Assembly (NCBI GenBank): GCA_963921425.1
Contig: OY992836.1
Span: 11,253,304-11,317,303 of the forward strand
Origin: Dryas octopetala
Taxonomy: Eukaryota; Streptophyta; Magnoliopsida; Rosales; Rosaceae
Direction of reading: 5' to 3'
Length of the DNA: 64,000 bases
Shown one piece after another: positions 1 to 13,312 of the stretch. The notes under the pieces were generated by a model. That model made no database searches and was not told the origin of the DNA. It worked only from the letters and a program-made list of their open reading frames with translations. The position numbers and the translations under genes were made by a program. Positions within the stretch are counted from its first letter, which is position 1; the number at the start of each line of letters is the position of its first letter.

Positions 1-411
1 CTCCCAATTAATTTCTTTCATCTTACAATCACCTTTTATGTTTGTCCTTTCTTTCTTATTTATAAACAGTCGAGAAAATATTATTAAAAAGATAGCTAAG
101 TTGTGCATCATTCATCCAGATCACTGTTTGTTTATTTCTCTCATAACGGGACTTATACATGAAAAAAATAATATAAACACAAATATACATACTTCTTACA
201 TGAAAGTTTTACCCTGTAGTACTCTGAAGTCTGAACAAGACAGACCATGTTTGACTAGCATATGTGATGCTTGATTACATACGTTGGCCTAAACTAACAT
301 GAAACACTACAGACTCAAAATGGTCATTAAAAAATAAAATTATTTGTATCATATTAGTATCATGTACATATTTAATATGGGTGAGTCCCATTAGTATTAA
401 AGCTGAATTTA

Positions 412-662
412 ACACATATAAGGGCTTATTTAAAAGTGCTTTTACTTGTATTTGGCAAAAAAAAAAAGCTTTTGGATAATAAAAATATTTGAAAGCGCTT
501 TTAGAGGAAGTACCTGGTAGATTCCTCATGATTTCATGAAGCGTTTTCAAGTACATTTACAAGAAGCACTTGAATTTTTTTTTTAAAAAAATTTATGTCT
601 TTCTAACAAAAGCGCTTCTAGTAAATGCGCTTCCTACACAAGCACTTCCAAACAAGTCCTAA
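412..662. repeat. hAT-type MITE-like inverted repeat
   Basis: The left edge (agggcttatttaaaagtgct) and the reverse complement of the right edge (aggacttgtttggaagtgct) form an imperfect terminal inverted repeat, with further aagcgctttt / aaaagcgctt blocks inside. This composition is typical of small non-autonomous hAT elements in plants. I could not find a convincing 8 bp target duplication, so the family assignment is tentative. Confidence 0.4.
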
Positions 663-975
663 CATTACTCCATGCATCCTAAACTAAGATCCGGACTATA
701 GCATATATATATATATATATATTATGATGGTAGTCTCTATTGTTATGGTGGCTGATGGATATATGAATGGTTCTTACTAAGGGCATAACTGAGGAACCAT
801 ATATTCATTATTATTCATCATACATATATAGCTAGGCAAGTAGGCAGACATAGAAACACGTGGAGGAAAATTTCAACCCAGCTGATGTTATTGGTTTGTT
901 TGCTTCAACTCTTTAATCTTCTAGTACAAATTAATTGCGTCACTTATTTCTTGATCATCATCATCATCCACTGAC

Positions 976-1014
976 ATATATATATATATATATATATATT
1001 AGAGAGAGAGAGAG
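976..1014. repeat. (TA)n followed by (GA)n microsatellite
   Basis: About 12 TA units are followed directly by 7 GA units, roughly 465 bp upstream of the MYB start codon. It lies in the likely promoter region and is a potential length-polymorphic site. Confidence 0.9.
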
Positions 1015-1479
1015 TCAAGGTGGATGGCGGATATGCAATATTGTTGTTAGAGATTCGGGAGTAAGAAAGAAAGACAATGAGATAAAACCCTGATAATTGG
1101 TCTCCTGTTCTGGAATTTCCAATTTCTGTAATATTCTATACATAAAGGCTAGCTAATCCTTTTTCTTAATCATCTTTTTGAAACTCTGTGACCCTTTCCA
1201 TGTCCCCAGTCCCCTCTTTCTCCAGCTATTACTCTCTCTCACCTGTACGTCTATATATATTATTATTATCAACAAACATTATCATCATGATTATCGTAAT
1301 CATCAAGTGGTGATCATAAGGGGCTGCTCATATATACATATATAGCTTCCTATCTACCTTAAGCTCAAGCCTAGTACTTCAATCCTCTGCGATCTCACAA
1401 AGTACAACATAACCCAGATCGATCGAGTAGATCGATCATCATATCAGAAAAAAGCTTAAGCCAGCTTTCTGCAGCAGCC

Positions 1480-2806
1480 ATGGGAAGAGCTCCTTGCTGT
1501 GACAAAGCCAACGTGAAGAAAGGCCCCTGGTCACCTGAAGAAGACGCCAAACTCAAGGCTTACATTCAGACCCATGGCACCGGCGGCAACTGGATTGCCT
1601 TGCCCCAGAAGATAGGTCAGAAAATCTTTAATTAAATCCCACTAATCAACAAAATTAACTTTTCTCTTTAGATGCATGTCCAATTCAATTATATATACAC
1701 TTCCAATTACTTAGCTCATCATTTTCTCATGATTAATTATTCAGGCCTCAAAAGGTGTGGCAAAAGCTGTCGCCTCCGGTGGCTCAATTATCTCCGGCCG
1801 AATATCAAGCATGGAGGGTTCTCAGAAGAAGAAGACAACATCATCTGCAGCCTCTATATAAGTATTGGAAGCAGGTACATATGTATAATTTTATGAGATT
1901 TTATGGTGACCCATTTTCTTTAATTCTTCTCATATATATTTCTTTTTTTGATATATGGGGTTGAATTGAAAGTTGTTGATTTTAACTAGTTCACTGATCT
2001 TGTGTTTGAATAAATGTATGTGTAGGTGGTCTATTATTGCAGCCCAGTTACCAGGCCGAACTGATAATGATATCAAGAACTACTGGAACACAAGGCTGAA
2101 GAAAAAGCTCTTAGGCAAGCAGCGCAGAGAACAACAAGCTCATCATCAGCAGCGTTGCCGAGCCGCCGCGGCCGCCTGCAGCCTAGTAAAGCAAGAGATG
2201 AAGAGATCCGAAAGTAGTATTAGCAGTGCAAATTTTGTCAATCTTCCAGCTGCAGCTGGTGGGTTTGTGAACCAAGACCCTTACTATAACTGGCCAGAGC
2301 TACCAGTAGGAGTAGTCCCAGTGGTGAATGTGAATCCAACCCATCATCATCATCACCCTCAACTTGGAGCAAGATTTACTGAAACTGCCACTACCACCAC
2401 GTCCACAAATGTTCTGTATCCTATTGACAATATTTCCTCCAGCACCAGCCCAGATCAATTCTATGATCAGAACGCCATTGATCATCATCATATGCTCACT
2501 TGTACTTCAACAGCAGCCAACAACAATTATGCCCAATTTCCAACCATGTTTCATGGTCTTGAGGATGATCAGCTAAGTGAATTGGTATATGGCAACAACC
2601 CTCATCAGCAACAATTGGATGCTTTGGCAGGTGGTTTTTATGGTAGCACTGGGACTAGTAATACTTCTGTAGAGAGTGAAATCAGTTGGGGAGACATAAA
2701 TTCTCTGGTTTATACTACTACTACCACTCCAATGGTTTCAGACTATCAAACCTGCCAACAAGCCCATTCTGCTTTTGCAGAGTCAACCTACTTTGGCCTC
2801 AAATGA
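1480..2806 (+). CDS. MYB84: R2R3-MYB transcription factor, subgroup 14 (MYB84/RAX/MYB36-like)
   Basis: Three exons, 1480-1615, 1745-1874 and 2026-2806, give 348 residues. Introns sit at the canonical R2R3-MYB positions (136 and 130 nt first exons) with GT-AG borders. The N-terminus [20 protein letters not shown] is the subgroup-14 signature. R2 carries W17, W38 and W58. R3 carries F71, W90 and W109, with [12 protein letters not shown] at its end. The bHLH-interaction motif of R3 is absent, so a MYB-bHLH-WD40 role is unlikely. The C-terminal half is low complexity (poly-Ala, His, Thr, Asn runs) and ends in AESTYFGLK. Known subgroup members control axillary meristem initiation (RAX1-3) or Casparian-strip differentiation (MYB36). 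The order of neighbouring genes favours the MYB84/RAX3 position. The ATG is chosen because it starts the conserved MGR peptide and the next in-frame Met is far downstream. Confidence 0.95.
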
Positions 2807-5800
2807 CACCAATTTACATGATTAGGGGGAGAAAGGTTGTAAATTTGGACCACATGAGGGAATTAATTTCAGTAGGATTTGTTTGCTTTTAATTAATTGA
2901 CCATTATCTCTTTCTCATTTTTTTTTTAATTTATTAACAGCTTCAATTAATTTCTCTAGCTCTGTTGTTTGCTCTACAATACTGAAGCGTCAAATTCAAA
3001 TTACTTGGGGTTGATGTTGATGTTGAGTACTTGAGAGTGTAGATCTTATGACCTTGAAATCTCAAAAGCAACTGTGCTTTATCTGCACTTGCATGGATCC
3101 AATTCAACTCTGTTGGCACTGATTAGTTAAAGTTGGGATGTGAATTTTTTTTTGTTTTTATTGACTAGTCTGCTGGTGCAGTTATTTTTTAGTTACAATT
3201 GGAAAGCTGTTCAAATTCCACTGCCATATATCACATGGGTTGAATTTCATGTGGCAGCAGAAAGTACCTCCGAAACCTCCATGAGTCATGACAATAATAC
3301 TAAAGTTGCAAAGTAATTAAAGTGTGTGCTTTGACGTTTTGGCCATAACTGGTTAGGCTCTAGCATACAGGGCATCACAAATGTGGCTGCATTCCTTTAT
3401 AGTTTTCTTCGTGTCTGCAATAACCACAGCAGCTCTGAAAACACATGCTTTTTTAATTTTAGAGAAACTTTCATATAACAGGGATATGACTAATTTGGTA
3501 TCTCAACCCAATAACATATTATATGATGGCACATATACTCTTATACTTCATCACATAAAATTTTTTTTAATTTCAAAATAAAATCTATCTCATGAGATGC
3601 CAAATAAGTCCCTATCCTTGGTATAGGTAAGTTTTTTTTTTTAAATTATATATGTATAATTCCAACTAGAACCGGCAATATTTAAGTCGCCTACCATGCT
3701 ATAGCTAGTAGCTTGATGAGTACTATGTCTAGTAGATTGATGAACTATATATCTGGCTGATAGCTAGCAGAAGGTTCATTAATTACACACACAAATTTTG
3801 TTTCTTTGTTATCACTCAAATTTTGTGTTCAGAGATACAATAATTGTCTTGTTAATGCATACAATTTCATGTTAATTGCACCTTTGTTAGTTTATACGTA
3901 CGATCTAAACAATTCAACAACGTATCATCGATCAGTTGATTATTTGACAAAAAAAAATTTCTTTTATTTTCAGTTGTTTGGTTTTTCACATTTTTAATAA
4001 GTTAGATAGAGTTCATTGTCAATCTCAAACCCAGGACAGGACCTGTTGGACTTTAATTAGGATGCACCACAAAGCCAATAAGTTACAGCTAGCAACATAC
4101 ATATTGAAACATCTTTTATATCTCTAATTGTTTTTTTTTTGTTCTTTTATCTCTAATTTTTAGTTTGGATAAAAGATATGATATATGCATGACTAAAAGA
4201 GACTACAATAATTGATCATATGATGTGACGATCGATGAATGTGTTAATTAGTAGTTTGTCATAATGTAATAAGTATACATCATTTACTACATTAACCACA
4301 GTACGTGTTAATAAGAATGTGCTTCCTTTAGCATTTTCTATAGGTTTTATATGCGAATTTAACATGGGATCTTTCCGAGAACAATTATATATACTTAAAA
4401 GTATATGGTCTTATACTTAGCATGGTCTTCTACTTTAAAGTTAATTATTTCTTGTTTCCTATCTTTCTCTTTCCCCCCCCTCAATCTTAATTAATGTAGA
4501 TCATGAATCATAGATGCAAAGTACCTAAAATTAATAATACTATAACTAGTAATTAACTACCACTTGGGAAGAGTATGCATGTAGCAGCAAGAAACCTACA
4601 TCACCTTTAACCTGAAGGGCTTTCTAATTCGTAGTCTTAAAATTAAGACGTAGCTTTGATATTTATGAGAGTCGCATTACTCATGAGTGCTTTTTCTTTC
4701 ATTGCTTTGAGAGTTTTCTATCTGATGAAACAGAAATGGTCTTCCTATTTGATCGATACATGAAATAGATCGCTGCATTTCAACTTTTAATTAAGAGCCT
4801 GGCCTCAAGATTAATTTCAAATATTAATTCTATTTTAAAGTAAGTTAATATCACTTCATTCACTTTCCAAAAAAGTAAATGATTTCCTTAGTAGAATACA
4901 CTAGAATCACGTCGACACATTAATCATTGATTGCTTTCTTTACAATTATGAATCAAAATATTCAAGCAGTACTGTGCAATTGTGTCTTCAGAAAAATGTT
5001 AAAACAACTACATTTGTAGATTAGATGGCGGTGTGACAGTTAGTATATCAATTATTATAGTTAATTGTCAACTATCATATTATGTTATCAAAAAATATCG
5101 TTTCTTTACAATTTTCCAGGCTTGTAACCTAATGAATTAGGAAGACGTAGCAACATTTATATGTATATGGAGTATGAAGTATATATAGTGATCAGAAAAA
5201 TGCTTATACACAGTGAGCATGCATATTAGCAAATCGGATTGAAGACAACATGTATAGATGCAAGGAAAGCAAATTAACTAAAGCATGTCTCTTGTATGAA
5301 GGACATCAATTTATGGAGAAATTAAGCATGTCAGGAAAATTCACTACATGCATAATTAATTTGATGGGAGAGAGAGAGAGAGAGAGATGAGGTTTGTCCT
5401 ATACATGTAATATGCTTCTTAAGTCAAAAGGAGATAAATTAAAGAAGAGAGCACTAAGTTAAAAAGATTGACCAAGTCATGAACAGCTAGCTAGCCAGCC
5501 TAAGCGGAAGTCAAGCTCAAGTGTTTACTCAGTCAATCACTAATCTTTTCAAAATAATTGTTTGACAATAACATAGAGATATACATGAAAAATAATTAAG
5601 GGTCTATTAAATTTGGAGTGCCCTTTGACGAAGGCTTTCAAATAATAAAAAACGTTTTCTATAGCATTTAGTTTTGGGTTGCATTCTATAGCATTTAGTT
5701 GAAATAGACAAAAGTAGTTTCCAGGAAGCACTACTTTTATGACTTAGAAATGGGAAACAATCTAAATGAAAATTAAAGAGAAAAAGAATCACAAAACCAA

Positions 5801-7045
5801 ACAATAAATTGATCGAAATAGGAAAAAATCAGAATGAAGTAACGTGCAAGTGCTTTTTAATTTATAAAGAGTTTTGAAGAAATTATGGAGGAAGTAATTG
5901 TGTTTGTAATAAAACCTTTTATGTGCTTATTATAACAAAAACATTCGGTTGAGATAAATTGTTTCACGTAGAAGCACTTCTAAAAATTGCCTTAAATTAA
6001 CATGAGTATCTTAATCTAGATACTGTTTTCCTTATAATGGGGTTTCACAGAACTATATTGCATTTTGATTATACTTAGCCAGTTAACCATGAAGGACGCA
6101 AATTTTAATGTCCAATATTGTGCTATTCTGAAATTGTTTTAACTTTTTTTTTTTTGGGAATATAATAATATATTTTGATATATACAGAACAATCTCCAAC
6201 TGTTGTTGAGTATTTAATTTACGCAGTCAACAAAGTACCACCCCCGGCCTCTTCATCGTGTTCTGGTTGTTTGATCTCAATCCATGACATTTCCTGATTC
6301 GGGTTTCATCACCATTGATATCCCATAATCAGTGCTGTGTAAGCCATGATGTCATGTAAATTCTTTTCTTGTTAGGGCACATCTATAAATATAATTTTGA
6401 TTCGTTTCAGATCTTAAAGATGCCTTGTTATTAACTGTCCAAAAATAAAAAAATGCCTTAATGTTACAGCAGCCTAAGAATGGGTCATGTTCAAAGCATA
6501 TGTGTTGGTGGTGTGTACAATTTACTCTAAGCACAAACACGGTTCATTAATTAATTATTACCTACTAACTATAGGTTAGTTTAATAATATATATATATAT
6601 ATTTTTCATTTTATTGGAAGATTTTTCAAATTCGATTCTTTCTACCATAAATAAAAATAAAAAAAAGGATTTTTTTTTAATAAGCCTAAAAGCATATATG
6701 ACCTAATAAGTTGACCCACACGCGCTTTATGTGGTGATAAGTCGGTCCACTTTTTGAACAGAACGCTTCACAAGGATGTCGAGTACTTGGTGTCAATTTT
6801 TTAACAATATTGTCACTTTCAATCACTAACAACCATTATCACTGGCAATAGTGACAACAAAAAGATCGCATAAAAATGATACTCATAAATATATCTTTTG
6901 TGTTTTCTTACATAAACATATCAAAATTAATAAACTAACATAAAACTCCTTAACTTGAAGAATTAAAATATAAAAACTTTAACACATTTATTGATTTAAA
7001 ATCTGTAACACTAACCTATTAATTAAGTAATAATGATAATATCAT
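2807..7045. other. AT-rich intergenic sequence
   Basis: No gene recognised. It holds a short GA run near 5368-5388 and a possible decayed hAT-like MITE at about 5605-5990 (aagcacttct/agtgctttt blocks at both ends). Short open frames here lack any recognisable domain. Confidence 0.6.
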
Positions 7046-7440
7046 GCCCCTTCCATTAAGAGATTCCTTAAAAAAATTATTTAAGGGATTAATTGTGGGG
7101 CCCATGACACATTGTATTTTAATGATCACAACCTTCTACATTTTAGGTTTCTATTGAAGGATCATCGTTGCAAAATATTAGCTAAATTGGAAAATATTTA
7201 CCCATTTAATTAAATGGTCCTTAGTTTAAGTATTTATCAAAAATATTTTGTTCGTTTATTTATTTGATTAAAATTAGATAATTTAATGGTTTTCAATTTG
7301 TCTAATTTTTTGTAAGAATAATCTGTGAATAGAGACCTAAAAATTAACGATTTGGATCGTTAAAATACTATATGAAGTGTGCCTCATAAGAGATTTTTTA
7401 AATAAAATAATAGAGAAAGCCTTTAATAATGGAAAAGGCT
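7046..7440. repeat. Hairpin MITE with aagagattyyttaaa ends
   Basis: The left end (ccattaagagattcc) and the right end (agcctttaataatgg) are imperfectly inverted, as are the inner arms (aaaatattttgttcgt and aaatattagctaaattgg against their mirror images). Its right half is repeated at about 20700-20870. The centre resembles the core of the elements at 10832 and 19818, suggesting one hairpin group with different ends. Confidence 0.5.
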
Positions 7441-8825
7441 AATGATATATTATCTAAAAAATCTTAGAGTAAGTATTTTCTAATAGAACCCGTTTACTAC
7501 AATAAGATGACTATTTAATGTTTTAGATATTTATTAATTAGATACCCTAGGTTTTGAACATGTTAATGAGTTGTGTAGAATATTTTGCAAGGCTAAGAGA
7601 AATTAACCTATAATAATTTATTCATGGTTTCATTAACAAGAGTTTTTTCTTTTGGCCCTATTAATTCATAATGATCATATATATACATGATCACAAAATA
7701 ATTGATCCTCGCGCGATTATATATTCATCCAATTATGAGAGCTAATGAGCCATAAAGACTATACTTTTTGCGTTACGAATTAGGATAATCTAATAGCTAG
7801 ATTTCGGACCCACCCTCTCTCTCTATAAGCAGGTGATCATTTTGGCCCTATCTATCTGTAAATGGTTGTAATGCGATGTTTGTTGATGTCTTGATGATAA
7901 CAAGAAAGACATGCATGACCCCCTTGAATCAGAAAGTTAAAAATAATTGATGTTTATATTCAATCTTTTTCTTGACAAAGTTCCTACTTTACTTTCTTTT
8001 AAGGTCAAACCGGGCCGACTCAAATAATAGAATAATAGATGGATAATATCACATGCAGCTAGTTGTTTAAAACTAAGATCATATATTCATATATATTGAC
8101 TTGTGTTCTTGTTTGGTTGGCTATTTTAATACTAATTAATTCCACTTTCTTAATCAGACCCTGTTGACATATTTGGAAAAAATGTTACTTGATTTGTCAA
8201 TTAATTTAAGCAAACAATCCAATCATTCATATTTATTTTATTTAATTAATCACATACCGACAGTGTTGATGTGTTGAGTTGTTTCCATCAATATATAGCT
8301 CACTGATGAGAAGCAGCAACTATTATGGAAGAATATTGGATGAATAATACTGAAAAAGTATATAGGCGAGAAAGTCCATGTCTTCTTTAAATTATAGCAA
8401 GTCTTTTGTGATTCATAATTAGTACTATTCTGGGCATGTTTTAATGGTTTATTTTCTCATTATTATTCACTACTTTGAAAGTACCTTATATGTCAAATTC
8501 GGTCGGTCTGTGTCTCCTTGTAAATATGGTCTAAACTTTCTTGACAGAAAGCAAGATAACAAGTGAACTCATTATATGCACCCACAATTCATAACGTAAT
8601 TAAAGGATGGGGAATGAGTTTACATGAAGAGGAGGTTAATAATTCCTTTTTCTTTTAAATCAAAGGGTCGGAGGTTAATGATTCTAAAGAAAAAATTACA
8701 GATTTGATCTATTTATTTTATAAAATTAATTACTCAAGGCTACCTTTTATTTATTATTTTTAACGTGTAATACCCTTATTAGTAAAATATAATAATTAGG
8801 TTAGTTTCTTAATAATCAGGTCACT

Positions 8826-9401
8826 TCTCTTTCTCTTAGTTATGCCTTTTATTAATAATCAAGTCACCTAAACATGATTGATGCTGCTATTACTACTTTC
8901 TTGATCCATCATCAACATCAATCTCTCTTCTCTATATATGTTCCTCCTGCATATATCACTCATTTCATCATATCAATCAATATCACAATTCCATCATATC
9001 ATTCAATCTCTCTTTCTCTTAGTTCTGCCTTTTATTAAGAATAATGCTATACTTACCACATTGTTATACCACATTTTTATACCATCTCACGTGTTATTAC
9101 TTTATTGGACAAAGTTTTTCTTTTCTTTTTTGGGTTTTTATTTTTATTTTTTAATATCCAATGTATGAATGCCATGTAAGTTGCAACATAAGGTGGTATA
9201 AAATTATGGTATAAAAATGTGGTATATCTAGCACTACTGTTTTATTAATAATCAGGTCACCTAAACATGATTGATGCTACTATTACTACTTTCTTGATCC
9301 ATCATCAACATTAATCTCTCTTCTCTATATATGTTCCTCCTGCATATATCACTCATTTCATCATATCAATCAATATCACAATTCCATCATATCATTCAAA
9401 C
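8826..9401. repeat. 183 bp tandem duplication interrupted by a MITE
   Basis: Unit 1 is 8826-9008. Unit 2 starts at 9009 and, once the insertion at 9039-9239 plus its 9 bp duplication is removed, has the same length. The shared text includes the tctctttctcttagtt start and the catcatatcattcaa end. The two units differ by only a few substitutions. Confidence 0.85.
9039..9239. mobile_element. 201 bp MITE with 9 bp target duplication
   Basis: Flanked on both sides by ttttattaa (9030-9038 and 9240-9248). The ends are imperfectly inverted: accacatttttatacca near the left edge and the mirrored tggtataaaaatgtggt near the right edge. The 9 bp duplication suggests Mutator-type mobilisation. No coding capacity. 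It landed inside one unit of the flanking tandem duplication, so it is younger than that duplication. Confidence 0.75.
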
Positions 9402-9861
9402 TCTGCAATTGTGGGTGCTTACATTTACACACACTTGTTGTTGTTTTCCTTATAGTCAACGTAAGAAGTAAGCACCCATACAACATCTTTCAAAATTGGG
9501 AAGGTGCGATGAGGCAGAGGACATATATATTTTTGGGTAGATTTGATCCAACGTTCTCGCCACCGTCTCTCCTCCTCTTAGCACTCTGCTCTTCTGCTTC
9601 CTGGGCCATGTTTTTAGATATGAAACTCTTTTTCTTTTTGTCAAAAGATATGGAACTCAGATCTAGAAAAGTATTGAAATTATGAACTGAAATTTCAAAA
9701 TGAAAATACAAACTGAAATTGCGAATTTTATAAGAGTGTTCCCCATAATTGAAACTGCGAGTGAAAACTGAACCTGCAGTGAAAACTAAAACTGCGGGTG
9801 AAAATTGAAACGGTTTACGATTAAATTTGTTTGCATAGTGCTGAAACTGTTTTGGGTTGTG

Positions 9862-9981
9862 GGTGAGTTTATGTTACCTGAAAATTAAATTTGTGGTTCT
9901 GGGTGGGTTGATGTTATCTGAAAATTAAATTTATGGTTGTAAGTGGGTTGACGTTACCTTAAAATTAAATTTATGAGATTA
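9862..9981. repeat. Three 40 bp tandem repeats
   Basis: Three consecutive 40 bp units share gggt(t)ga at the start, then gttac(c/t)tgaaaattaaattt, and differ at a few bases. The preceding stretch, 9715-9830, holds looser repeats of gaaaactgaaactgc. No reading frame is associated. Confidence 0.75.
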
Positions 9982-10019
9982 GGTGCTTTTGGTTAACTTT
10001 TTGGGCTATGAGTACCTTA

Positions 10020-10593
10020 AAATTAATGAACCCTATTTTATATCTAGTTCAAATTCGGTTCACTATATTTTTTAAGTTTTGTTTTGATCTATTAATTGTT
10101 TCACTTGTTCAATAAAGATTCAAATTTGTTTTTTCAATTTTGTCCTGCCTTTTACCCTATCAAATCTCAGCAAAATTCAACAAACATATAATTTTTTTTA
10201 AAGCTATGCATCTCCTATTTAGAATCATATAAAGATTATCCAAATCGGAGTTCTAAAACTTAAGATAATTGGCCCTAAAATAGGTTATCTGAAACTACCA
10301 ATTTTTCTTGAAAAATTTTCAGATTTTTTCAACTTTATCAAACTTCAATTTTTTTTTATTATAATATTCCAAATTGGTTCCTATGATTAAAAAATGATGT
10401 AATATAACTTATACTTCATTATAATTGAAGAAAACAAAACTAAAAAGATTTAAAATCATAAATTAAAAAGATCGTAGATCAAAATTAAATTAGGTATAAA
10501 ATAAATAAATCAAAATTAAACTTAAAAAAAATCGTGGACTAAAACTGAAGTAGATATAAAATAAATTAATCAAATTTGTAATTTCCTCTTATT
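10020..10593. repeat. Diverged palindromic MITE (second copy of the 11670 family)
   Basis: The left arm contains tatctagttcaaattcggtt and the right arm mirrors it with attaggtataaaataaataa, ending in gtaatttcctc. The same arms flank the better copy at 11670-12217. The left tip is degraded. There is no coding capacity. Confidence 0.6.
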
Positions 10594-10831
10594 CTAAATA
10601 TGTAACTCAATTATTGAAGACATAAAACAAAAAGGATTATGTAATGACTCAATATATGTTAAAAATTAATGGGAATGGATATTAATCAATGCGGATGATA
10701 ACGTAGCTTTTAGGAACTATAGCTTAAATTTCAAAGGTGAAGGAAGACCATTAGACCAAGGGACTTGTGTCCCTAATTCAAAAAGGTTCCTATTTCTATA
10801 TTGCTATTATATATATATATATATACATACA

Positions 10832-11227
10832 GGCTCCTTATGTTGAGGTATACCTCAACTTATTTATGTTGAGGTATGACCTTGTTGGGGTCCACACGAG
10901 TCGTTTTGTGTCGATCCGAACCGTTCGCAAGAATTATCTTCATTGATAGATCATCCTTGCAAAAAATTAACCAAATCGGAAATCATTTGCCTATCTAACT
11001 TTGATAAAACAAATGGACGGTTTCATCGAAAATATTTGGTTCGTCCATTTATTTGATCAAAGTTAGATAGGTAAATGATTTCCGATTTGGCTAATTTTTT
11101 GCAAGGATGATCTATCTATGGAGATGTAAAAATTGAATAGTTCGGATCGACACAAAACGACTCGTGTGGGCCCCAACAAGGTATACATCAACATAAATAA
11201 GTTGAGGTATACATCAACAGAAGGAGC
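10832..11227. mobile_element. Hairpin MITE embedded in a TA microsatellite
   Basis: The whole element is nearly self-complementary. It starts ggctccttatgttgaggtat and ends with the mirrored ttgaggtatacatcaacaga followed by aggagcc. Inner arms also pair, for example aatcggaaatcatttgccta with its mirror near 11070. Both sides carry TA runs (about 10808-10825 and 11234-11256), reminiscent of Micron-type elements that insert in (TA)n. Transcription through it would yield a ~190 bp hairpin. Confidence 0.8.
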
Positions 11228-11256
11228 CGAGCCTATATATATATATATATATATAT

Positions 11257-11656
11257 ACAAAAATGCTCTAAAACTAACTGGTTAATAAGTTAATACAAGC
11301 TAACTACCCTGTTGAGCCCACTGCAAAATGTAATCTCAAAATCCGAATCGTTTATTTTTTAGGTCATACTTCAAAGATCATTCATGTAAAAAATCTCTAA
11401 AATCGGAAGTCATTTAGTTATTTGATTATGATAACAACTATTTTTATGCTTTTATCGAAAATACTGATCGTCTATTTATTTGATCTCAATTAGATGACTA
11501 CATGATTTTCGATTTAGTTGATTTTTTGAAATGATGATCTTTGAAGTAGAGCTTAAATAATTGATTGTTCGAATTATGAGATTAGTTATGTAGTGGGCCC
11601 AAAAATATAGTTAGCTTCGTATTAACTTACTAATTGTTTAGCTTTAAAGTACCCTT
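11257..11656. mobile_element. TA-flanked MITE, gctctaaaactaactgg family, copy 1
   Basis: The left end is aatgctctaaaactaactgg. The right end mirrors it as ttgtttagctttaaagtacc. TA repeats lie on both sides. The same termini occur at 19818-20228 and 20277-20674, giving three copies of one family in the window. No open reading frame is conserved among copies. Confidence 0.75.
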
Positions 11657-11669
11657 ATATATATATTAT

Positions 11670-12217
11670 GAGGAAATTACAGATTTGGTCCACTTATTTT
11701 ATACCTAGTTCAATTTTGGTCCATAATCTTTTTTAAGTTCTGTTTTGGTCCACTAATTGTTTCATTTGTTCAGTAAAGGTCCAGATTTGTGACTTTAAAT
11801 CCTTTGGGTTGTGTTTTCTTCAATTATAATTGAACTATAAGTTATATTTCATCATTTCTTAGTCATAAAAACAAATTTGGAGTATTATAATCTAAAAGAA
11901 TTGAGATTGGGTGAAGTTTGAAAAATTGGCAGTTTCGGGTACCCTACTTTGGGGTCAATTATCTTGAGTTTTAGAACTCCAATTTGAATGATTTTTATAT
12001 GGTTGTAAAGAAGAAATACATAGCTTTAAAACAAGTATATGTTCGCTGAATTTGGGTGAGATTTGATAGGATAAAAAGCATGCCAAATTTGAGAAAACAA
12101 ATATGGACCTTTACTGAACAAGTGGAACATTTAGTGGACCAAAACAGAACTTAAAAAAGATTGTGGACCAAAATTGAACTAGGTATAAAATAACTGGACT
12201 AAATCTGTAATTTCCTC
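11670..12217. mobile_element. 548 bp palindromic MITE with 9-10 bp target duplication
   Basis: Begins gaggaaattacagatttggt and ends with its mirror ctaaatctgtaatttcctc. The arms pair over about 115 bp. The flanks repeat tatatattat directly before 11670 and directly after 12217. A 9-10 bp duplication with long terminal arms fits a non-autonomous Mutator-type element. It ends a few bases before the next element's target duplication. Confidence 0.8.
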
Positions 12218-12230
12218 TATATATTATTTA

Positions 12231-13312
12231 GGCTTAATTATCGATTTACCACCTGAAAGTTTTTTTGTCCCAGATTACCACCTATAACTTACATCCGTGT
12301 CCCATTTTACCTTGTTCCGTCAACAATTCCGTTAATGCTGACGTGGCGCGCTGGATGTGCCACACGTGTCACATCTTTTTTGTATTTTTTGATTTTTTTG
12401 ATTTTTCTATTTTTATAAACTTTGAAAATTAATTAAAAATAGCTCCGAACTTAGAAAAATACACGGAAAATTCCTACCGACTTGTCTTAACTAGTACTAA
12501 TTTACTATGGGGTCAAAATGCCAATTTTCCCTCTAAAAATTTCCAAAAAATTTGGAAAGTCCAAATTTATTTCTAGAAAATTAAAATACTCTAGACTCTT
12601 TGAAAATTCATAGAATAATCTCCCGAACTCCAAAAAATATGAGGTCTGCATCGTTAGTCTTCTAAAAACTAACAATACCTTTCTCGTGAACACTTGCTAC
12701 CCAAAAGACCTCTCGGTCTTAGAGAAAAATAAAATTCTCTATAAAATAAATTCTAGAAAAATTCTAAAATTTCTGTAAAGTCTCGAAATAATTCTCTAAA
12801 ACAAGCTTTTGGTAATTTTTCAAAATATTTTTGAGAATTTGTCCAAGAGTTTACGAAAATTCTAGAATTTTTTCTAGAATTTATTTAATAGAGGAAATTT
12901 TATTTTAATTTTTTAGAAATAAATTTGGACTTTCTAATTTTTTTGAAAATTTTTAGAGGGCAAATTGGTAATTTAACCTTATAGTAAATTAGTGCTAGTC
13001 AAGACGAGTCCGTATGAATTTTTTTTGTATTTTTCTGAGTTCGGAGCTATTTTTAATTAATTTTCAAAGTTTATAAAAATAAAAAAAATAAAAAAATGCG
13101 AAAAAATAAAAAAAAGATGTGACACGTGGCGCACATCTAGCGCGCCACGTCAGCATTACCGGCCAAATCGTCAGCATTAACGGAATTGTTGACGGAACAA
13201 GGTAAAATGGGACACAGATGTAAGTTACAGGTGGTAATCTGGGACAAAAAAACTTTCAGGTGGTAAAGTGGGAATGAGTTACAGTTTTGGGTGATAAATC
13301 GATAATTAAGCC
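12231..13312. mobile_element. ~1.1 kb near-palindromic MULE-type element, copy 1
   Basis: Starts ggcttaattatcgatttacc and ends with the mirror image. The flanking 9 bp tattattta occurs at 12222-12230 and 13313-13321. Arms of roughly 430 bp (the mirrored stretch includes ttttaattaattttcaaagt) surround a non-palindromic centre. Relative to the copies at 23743 and 53887, the left arm lacks a short block after the first ~23 bp. A 62-codon minus-strand frame at 12505-12693 recurs in all copies but has no recognisable domain. Confidence 0.9.

Noticed and set aside
12505..12693. 62-codon minus-strand frame conserved in all three 1.1 kb palindromic elements (also 24048-24236 and 54180-54368)
   Set aside because: Conservation is fully explained by recent copying of the whole element. 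Most of the frame lies in the mirrored arms and has no recognisable domain.
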